27,233 nt of DNA from JBKEHD01 sp046710445 (lineage in GTDB: Bacteria > Pseudomonadota > Alphaproteobacteria > Rickettsiales > Midichloriaceae). Under the pieces are notes generated by a model, which ran no database searches, was not told the origin of the DNA, and saw only the letters and a list, made by a program, of their open reading frames with translations. The stretch spans positions 1 through 27,233 of the forward strand of contig JBKEHD010000016.1 in the NCBI GenBank assembly GCA_046710445.1, given 5' to 3'. Shown in pieces: positions 23,902-27,233 of this stretch (within the stretch, counting starts at the first letter, position 1; each line of letters starts with the position of its first letter). The translations under genes were made by a program, and so were the position numbers.

Positions 23902-24749
23902 CTAAAATCATAGATCTTTATCAAGAAATAAAAAATTTATTTAAGCAATCTGATATAGATTCTTATGATTTGGATGCAAAAATTTTAATAGCGCATTTAT
24001 TGCAATTAGATAACCCTCAAAATGTAATATTAAAATTTCAAGATGATGCAGATATAAAAATTTCTAATGATCTAAAGAAATTAGTTGAAAGGCGATTAAG
24101 TGGGGAGCCAATAGCGTATATTATAAAATATAAAAATTTTTGGAAACAAAGGTATTTTGTAAATTCTGATGTATTAATTCCTAGGCCAGAAAGTGAATTA
24201 ATAATTGATGTAATTTTAAAAGAATTAAAAGACAAAAAGCGTGAGAAATTGAAATTATTGGATTTAGGAACAGGAAGCGGATGTATTATTTTATCATTAC
24301 TAAGTGAATTAAAGTTCTCAGAAGGAATAGGGGTAGATATTTCAGAACTAGCTTTGCAGGTTGCAAAGAGAAACGGTAGATTATTTGGAATGGAAGAGCG
24401 GGTGAAATTTATTCGCTCTAATTGGATAGATGGTATAAAAAGAGGCGATACATTTGATATTATTACATGTAACCCACCTTATATCTCTGATTATGAATGG
24501 AGAACTTTAGATAGAGGAGTGAAGGATTTTGAGCCAAGAATTGCTTTGACAGACAGCAAAGACGGACTGTCGCATTATCAATTTTTACTTAATAACATCA
24601 AAAAAATTTCTAAAAAAACATCAATTATAGTGTTTGAAATAGGATATAACCAATCTATTTACATTAAAAAATTATTTGAGCAAAATAATTTTAAAGTCGA
24701 TCTATACAAAGATATATACAATATAGAGAGAGTCGCGGTAATTAAATAG
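23898..24749 (+). CDS. prmC: Peptide chain release factor N5-glutamine methyltransferase
   Basis: PrmC methylates the glutamine of the GGQ motif in release factors RF1 and RF2, using S-adenosylmethionine. The 283-residue protein has the helical N-domain with RRLSGEPIAYI (66-76), VLIPRPESE (92-100), the SAM-binding DLGTGSGCI (122-130) and the catalytic NPPY (192-195), followed by PRIALTDSKDGLSHY. These are full family features at the normal length. It overlaps the end of ribD by 4 bp, so it is probably translated by coupling. Confidence 0.96.
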   Translation: MTKIIDLYQEIKNLFKQSDIDSYDLDAKILIAHLLQLDNPQNVILKFQDDADIKISNDLKKLVERRLSGEPIAYIIKYKNFWKQRYFVNSDVLIPRPESELIIDVILKELKDKKREKLKLLDLGTGSGCIILSLLSELKFSEGIGVDISELALQVAKRNGRLFGMEERVKFIRSNWIDGIKRGDTFDIITCNPPYISDYEWRTLDRGVKDFEPRIALTDSKDGLSHYQFLLNNIKKISKKTSIIVFEIGYNQSIYIKKLFEQNNFKVDLYKDIYNIERVAVIK

Positions 24750-24767
24750 ATTGTAAATATTTATATA

Positions 24768-24791
24768 TGGTATAATTATAATTGTTATAAT
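24768..24791 (+). promoter_or_regulatory. Putative sigma-70 promoter elements for nuoI
   Basis: There are two perfect TATAAT hexamers, at 24771-24776 (preceded by TGG, an extended -10) and at 24786-24791. No clear -35 box is placed at 17 nt from either. In AT-rich DNA such boxes occur by chance, so the support is moderate. Confidence 0.4.
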
Positions 24792-24818
24792 GTCAGAGTA
24801 TTTTTATTAAATAAAATT

Positions 24819-25304
24819 ATGAAATCTTCTTTTTTACAACGTTTGAAATATTTCTTTTTATTAGATATTTTAAAAGGAATGTTTTTAACTCTCACTTATC
24901 TCTTTAAAAGAAAGGTGACTTTGAATTATCCTTTTGAAAAGGGTTTTTTAAGTCCTAGATTTAGGGGAGAGCATGCTTTGCGAAGGTATGAAAATGGAGA
25001 AGAAAGATGTATTTCTTGTAAATTATGTGAAGCTATATGTCCCGCACAAGCAATTACAATAGAAGGTTCTGCCAAACCTGATGGAAGTCGTAAAACGACA
25101 AAATATGATATAGATATGACAAAATGTATCTATTGTGGTTTTTGTCAAGAGGCTTGCCCAGTTGATGCAATAGTTGAGGGGCCGAATTTTGAATATGCTA
25201 CAGAGACTCATGCAGAATTATTATATAATAAAGATAAATTACTCAAAAATGGAGATATTTGGGAGAAAGTTATAGAGAGCAATAGCCGACTATCTAAAAA
25301 ATAA
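24819..25304 (+). CDS. nuoI: NADH-quinone oxidoreductase subunit I (NuoI)
   Basis: NuoI is the complex I subunit that holds two 4Fe-4S clusters (N6a and N6b) on the path from NADH to quinone, at the membrane face of the peripheral arm. The 161-residue length matches the alphaproteobacterial/mitochondrial TYKY subunit. An amphipathic N-terminal region is followed by PRFRGEHALRRYENGEERC. Two cluster motifs come next: Cys64, 67, 70, 74 and Cys103, 106, 109, 113 (CISCKLCEAICP and CIYCGFCQEACP). All eight cysteines are present. No other nuo gene is adjacent, so the complex I genes must be scattered on this chromosome. Confidence 0.97.
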   Translation: MKSSFLQRLKYFFLLDILKGMFLTLTYLFKRKVTLNYPFEKGFLSPRFRGEHALRRYENGEERCISCKLCEAICPAQAITIEGSAKPDGSRKTTKYDIDMTKCIYCGFCQEACPVDAIVEGPNFEYATETHAELLYNKDKLLKNGDIWEKVIESNSRLSKK

Positions 25305-25314
25305 GATCATCAAC

Positions 25315-25349
25315 AATAGCTCTATAATTCAAATAACCCTGCTATTTTT
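25315..25349 (+). terminator. Weak putative terminator after nuoI
   Basis: AATAGC (25315-25320) and GCTATT (25341-25346) form a 6-bp stem with a 20-nt loop, followed by a T-rich run. It overlaps the 3' end of the convergent small gene. The call is tentative. Confidence 0.3.
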
Positions 25350-25665
25350 CTTTATTTTGTAATAATGCTTCAATATTTTTTTGTATTTCTTTTATAGATT
25401 GAGAATTACCGTTTTCTTTTGTGGATTGAGAGCTTGTATTCTCTTTTGTAGATTGAGAACTTGTATCATCACTATTTCCAAGCAATTTTAATAATTGATC
25501 TTTTGTTCCTTTTAAGCCAGATATCGTATTTGAAATATTTATATTGCTCAAATCAGGAATTTTTAACGTAAATTTACCATGGCTTGAAATAGTAAGAAAA
25601 TAATATAGTATCATTAATATGATGGCATTTCTTGGTCTTAAAAACATTAATATGATATTAAACAT
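25342..25665 (-). CDS. Small membrane-anchored hypothetical protein with a 9-residue tandem repeat
   Basis: I do not recognise this 107-residue protein. A hydrophobic stretch at about residues 13-26 (after RPRN) suggests an inner-membrane anchor or signal sequence. A middle part rich in Ile/Ser/Asn follows (IPDLSNINISNTISGLKG). Residues 69-95 hold three tandem 9-residue units: SSQSTKENT, SSQSTKENG and NSQSIKEIQ. The end is charged. A good Shine-Dalgarno (GGAG, 5 nt before the ATG) supports real translation. The gene is divergent from def across a 48-bp spacer and convergent with nuoI. The hydrophilic C-terminal part probably lies outside the membrane; no function is proposed. Confidence 0.7.
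   Translation of the reverse strand: MFNIILMFLRPRNAIILMILYYFLTISSHGKFTLKIPDLSNINISNTISGLKGTKDQLLKLLGNSDDTSSQSTKENTSSQSTKENGNSQSIKEIQKNIEALLQNKEK
25381..25461 (-). repeat. Three 27-bp in-frame tandem repeats
   Basis: These are three consecutive 27-bp units inside the small membrane protein gene. The first two encode the same eight residues (SSQSTKEN), and the third is degenerate. The first two units differ at few bases, which suggests fairly recent duplication and a site that may vary in copy number between strains. Confidence 0.8.
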
Positions 25666-25713
25666 TTAGACTCCAGTGTAAAATTTATAACTAAATGATA
25701 TTTATAAAAACAA

Positions 25714-26262
25714 ATGAGTAAAGATAAAATTTTTAAATTAATACTTGAACCCGATCCTATTTTACATAAAAGTTCTGAAATAGTGAAGAATATTGATCAG
25801 GAAATAGTGCATTTCTCTGAAAAATTAATTTCAACAATGGTCCATTATAATGGATTAGGTCTTGCTGCTGTACAAGTAGGCGTGCTGAAGAAAATAATTG
25901 CGGTTGATTTTATGGAACAAGAAGATGTTTTTCAACAAACTGGTTTAAAGGGGCCAACTATTTTGATTAATCCTGAAATTATTGATGTTTCACGTGAAAC
26001 CAAAACTTATAAAGAGGGGTGTCTTTCATTTGGTAATATATATCCTGAAGTTGAAAGAGCGAATAGAGTTAAAATAAAATATATGAATTTAAAAGAGGAA
26101 GAAAAGATTGTTGAATTATCAGACACGATACTTTCTTCCTGTTTACAGCACGAAATAGATCATACAAATGGGATAGTATTTTTGGATAAGTTATCAAAAA
26201 TTAAGAAAGATTTTATGAAGAAGAAATATTTAAAGTGGAGAAAAAACAGAGATTTTATATAG
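25714..26262 (+). CDS. def: Peptide deformylase
   Basis: This metalloenzyme removes the formyl group from the N-terminal methionine of new proteins. The 182-residue protein has all three signature motifs: GLGLAAVQVG (47-56), EGCLS (101-105, with the metal-ligand Cys) and HEIDH (146-150, with two metal-ligand His and the catalytic Glu). The start MSKDKIFKLILEPDPIL is typical. The usual downstream partner, fmt (methionyl-tRNA formyltransferase), is not adjacent. A hairpin follows 2 bp after the stop. Confidence 0.97.
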   Translation: MSKDKIFKLILEPDPILHKSSEIVKNIDQEIVHFSEKLISTMVHYNGLGLAAVQVGVLKKIIAVDFMEQEDVFQQTGLKGPTILINPEIIDVSRETKTYKEGCLSFGNIYPEVERANRVKIKYMNLKEEEKIVELSDTILSSCLQHEIDHTNGIVFLDKLSKIKKDFMKKKYLKWRKNRDFI

Positions 26263-26263
26263 A

Positions 26264-26293
26264 ACAAACGTAATGTGGCTCTATTACATTTGT
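26264..26293 (+). terminator. Hairpin after def, possible terminator
   Basis: ACAAACGTAAT (26264-26274) and ATTACATTTGT (26283-26293) form an 11-bp stem with one mismatch and an 8-nt loop, starting 2 nt after the def stop. No T-tract follows, so termination, if any, may be Rho-dependent; RNA-end protection is an alternative. Confidence 0.45.
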
Positions 26294-26401
26294 ATATTGA
26301 GAGTTAAGAGATTTAGATTGGTATATATACTTAGTACTATACAGGAATTTCGGAGACGAAATAACCAATAAGAACAATAAAAAAGGCGAAATTTAAAAAT
26401 C

Positions 26402-26438
26402 TTAACGCAATCTTAACGTAACTTTAATACTTTCTTAA
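26402..26438 (+). promoter_or_regulatory. Four TTAA boxes at 11-bp spacing (CtrA-like binding array)
   Basis: TTAA occurs at 26402, 26413, 26424 and 26435, each pair separated by exactly 7 nt. The first two are each followed by CG (TTAACG) and the last by CA (TTAACA). TTAA-N7-TTAA is the binding pattern of the alphaproteobacterial response regulator CtrA. OmpR/PhoB-type regulators also bind 11-bp direct repeats. A TATAGT -10-like box lies at 26450-26455, just downstream, and the LRR gene starts 90 bp after the array. Confidence 0.6.
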
Positions 26439-26528
26439 CATTTCTTGTGTATAGTCCAATCATAACTTAAAGAGAAATCTTTTTATCTTTAGATGAAAAT
26501 TTGATTAACATAAATGAAGGTAATACAA

Positions 26529-27233
26529 ATGATGAATTTAAAAGAAGCTATTAATATACTAAAAGAAAGCAAAGCCTCTCATACGATTGATCTTTCTCAT
26601 GATAAAATAGGGGCAGAAGGAGCAAAGGCAATAGCTGATGGATTAAAAGAAAGCAAAGTCTCTCATACGATTGATCTTTCTCATGATAAAATAGGGGCAG
26701 AAGGAGCAAAGGCAATAGCTGATGGATTAAAAGAAAGCAAAGTCTCTCATACGATTGATCTTGGGAATAATGAAATAGGAGCAGAAGGAGCAAAAGCAAT
26801 AGCTGATGGATTAAAAGAAAGCAAAGTCTCTCATACGATTGATCTTGGGATTAATGCAATAGGAGCAGAAGGAGCAAAAGCAATAGCTGATGGATTAAAA
26901 GAAAGCAAAGTCTCTCATACGATTGGTCTTGGTGATAATGATATAAAAAATGAAGAAGCAAAAGCAATAGCTAATGGATTAAAAGAAAGCAAAGTCTCTC
27001 ATACGATTATTCTTTATTATAATCAAATAGGAGCAGAAGGAGCAAAAGCAATAGCTGATGGATTAAAAGGAAGCAAAGTCTCTCATACGCTTAATCTTCG
27101 GGCTAATCAAATAGGAGCAGAAGGAGCAAAAGCAATAGCTGATGGATTAAAAGAAAGCAAAGTCTCTCATACGATTGATCTTCGGGCTAATCAAATAGGA
27201 GCAGAAGGAGCAAAAGCAATAGCTGATGGATTA
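26529..27233 (+). CDS. Leucine-rich-repeat protein, ribonuclease-inhibitor type (3' end outside window)
   Basis: The frame is open from ATG 26529 (AAGG 8 nt upstream) to the window edge, with 235 residues visible. After an 11-residue lead-in (MMNLKEAINIL) it consists only of 28-residue LRR units. Eight complete units fill 26562-27233. Each has the backbone KESKVSHTI-L-x-x-N-x-IGAEGAKAIADGL, the RNI/NLRC-type LRR that folds into a horseshoe for protein binding. The part in view shows no signal peptide. Such repeats in host-associated bacteria are often effectors or host-interaction proteins, but this is inference. The near-identity of units points to recent expansion. The C-terminus, any catalytic domain and the true length are not visible. 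Confidence 0.85.
   Translation, partial: MMNLKEAINILKESKASHTIDLSHDKIGAEGAKAIADGLKESKVSHTIDLSHDKIGAEGAKAIADGLKESKVSHTIDLGNNEIGAEGAKAIADGLKESKVSHTIDLGINAIGAEGAKAIADGLKESKVSHTIGLGDNDIKNEEAKAIANGLKESKVSHTIILYYNQIGAEGAKAIADGLKGSKVSHTLNLRANQIGAEGAKAIADGLKESKVSHTIDLRANQIGAEGAKAIADGL
26562..27233 (+). repeat. Eight tandem 84-bp LRR-coding units
   Basis: Units start at 26562, 26646, 26730, 26814, 26898, 26982, 27066 and 27150, each 84 bp (28 codons), and the last ends at the window edge. Units 1 and 2 are almost identical. Variation between units is concentrated in the codons for the five residues after HTIDL: SHDKI, SHDKI, GNNEI, GINAI, GDNDI, YYNQI, RANQI, RANQI. Unit 5 also differs further along (KNEEA). 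Confidence 0.95.

Noticed and set aside
26551..26799. Open frame on the minus strand rich in leucine, with a repeated segment
   Set aside because: It is the antisense of the LRR repeat units. The repeat is explained by the plus-strand gene, and no ribosome site is seen.
26562..27233. Regular repeats considered as a CRISPR array
   Set aside because: The 84-bp units are contiguous with no spacers, and all keep one reading frame encoding LRRs.

Overview
The window looks like the chromosome of an AT-rich (about 30% G+C by eye) alphaproteobacterium of the order Rickettsiales. The clues are MipZ, a scatter of small housekeeping operons, a lone nuoI, and a leucine-rich-repeat (LRR) protein of the kind host-associated bacteria use against eukaryotes. 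A flagellar hook-like protein together with the cbb3-oxidase assembly factor CcoS points towards the Midichloriaceae. That placement is inference, because no rRNA gene is in view.

Layout. 1-1982: the C-terminal part of mipZ, a degenerate GGDEF plus EAL protein, and a 46-residue ccoS on the opposite strand. 1983-2357: gene-free, ending in a strong hairpin terminator. 2358-4382: groES-groEL on the minus strand behind a heat-shock-type promoter. 4406-10101: a tight minus-strand operon lolA-gltX-dapB-dapA-dapF-aminotransferase, which could carry aspartate semialdehyde to meso-diaminopimelate. 10178-11702: kdsD-lptC on the plus strand (Kdo/LPS). 11817-13557: a flgE-like gene behind a sigma-54-like promoter. 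13620-20117: minus-strand operon thrS-infC-hslU-yggS-mfd, in which Mfd lacks its N-terminal half. 20176-24749: two DAACS symporters around a tRNA-Tyr gene, then ribD and prmC. 24819-26262: nuoI, a small repeat-containing membrane protein (minus strand) and def. 26402-27233: a four-copy TTAA array, then the start of an LRR gene that runs off the window.

Most genes are ordinary and well conserved. The points most worth a second look are: (i) a DapF in which both catalytic cysteines are serine; (ii) infC starting at an AUA codon that overlaps the thrS stop; (iii) an Mfd reduced to the RNA-polymerase-binding and motor part; (iv) four TTAA boxes at exact 11-bp spacing (CtrA-like) upstream of an LRR gene made of near-identical 84-bp units that differ mainly at the predicted binding surface; and (v) a sigma-54-type element in front of flgE.

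I saw no CRISPR array, insertion sequence, prophage or rRNA. No completely new multi-gene system stands out.
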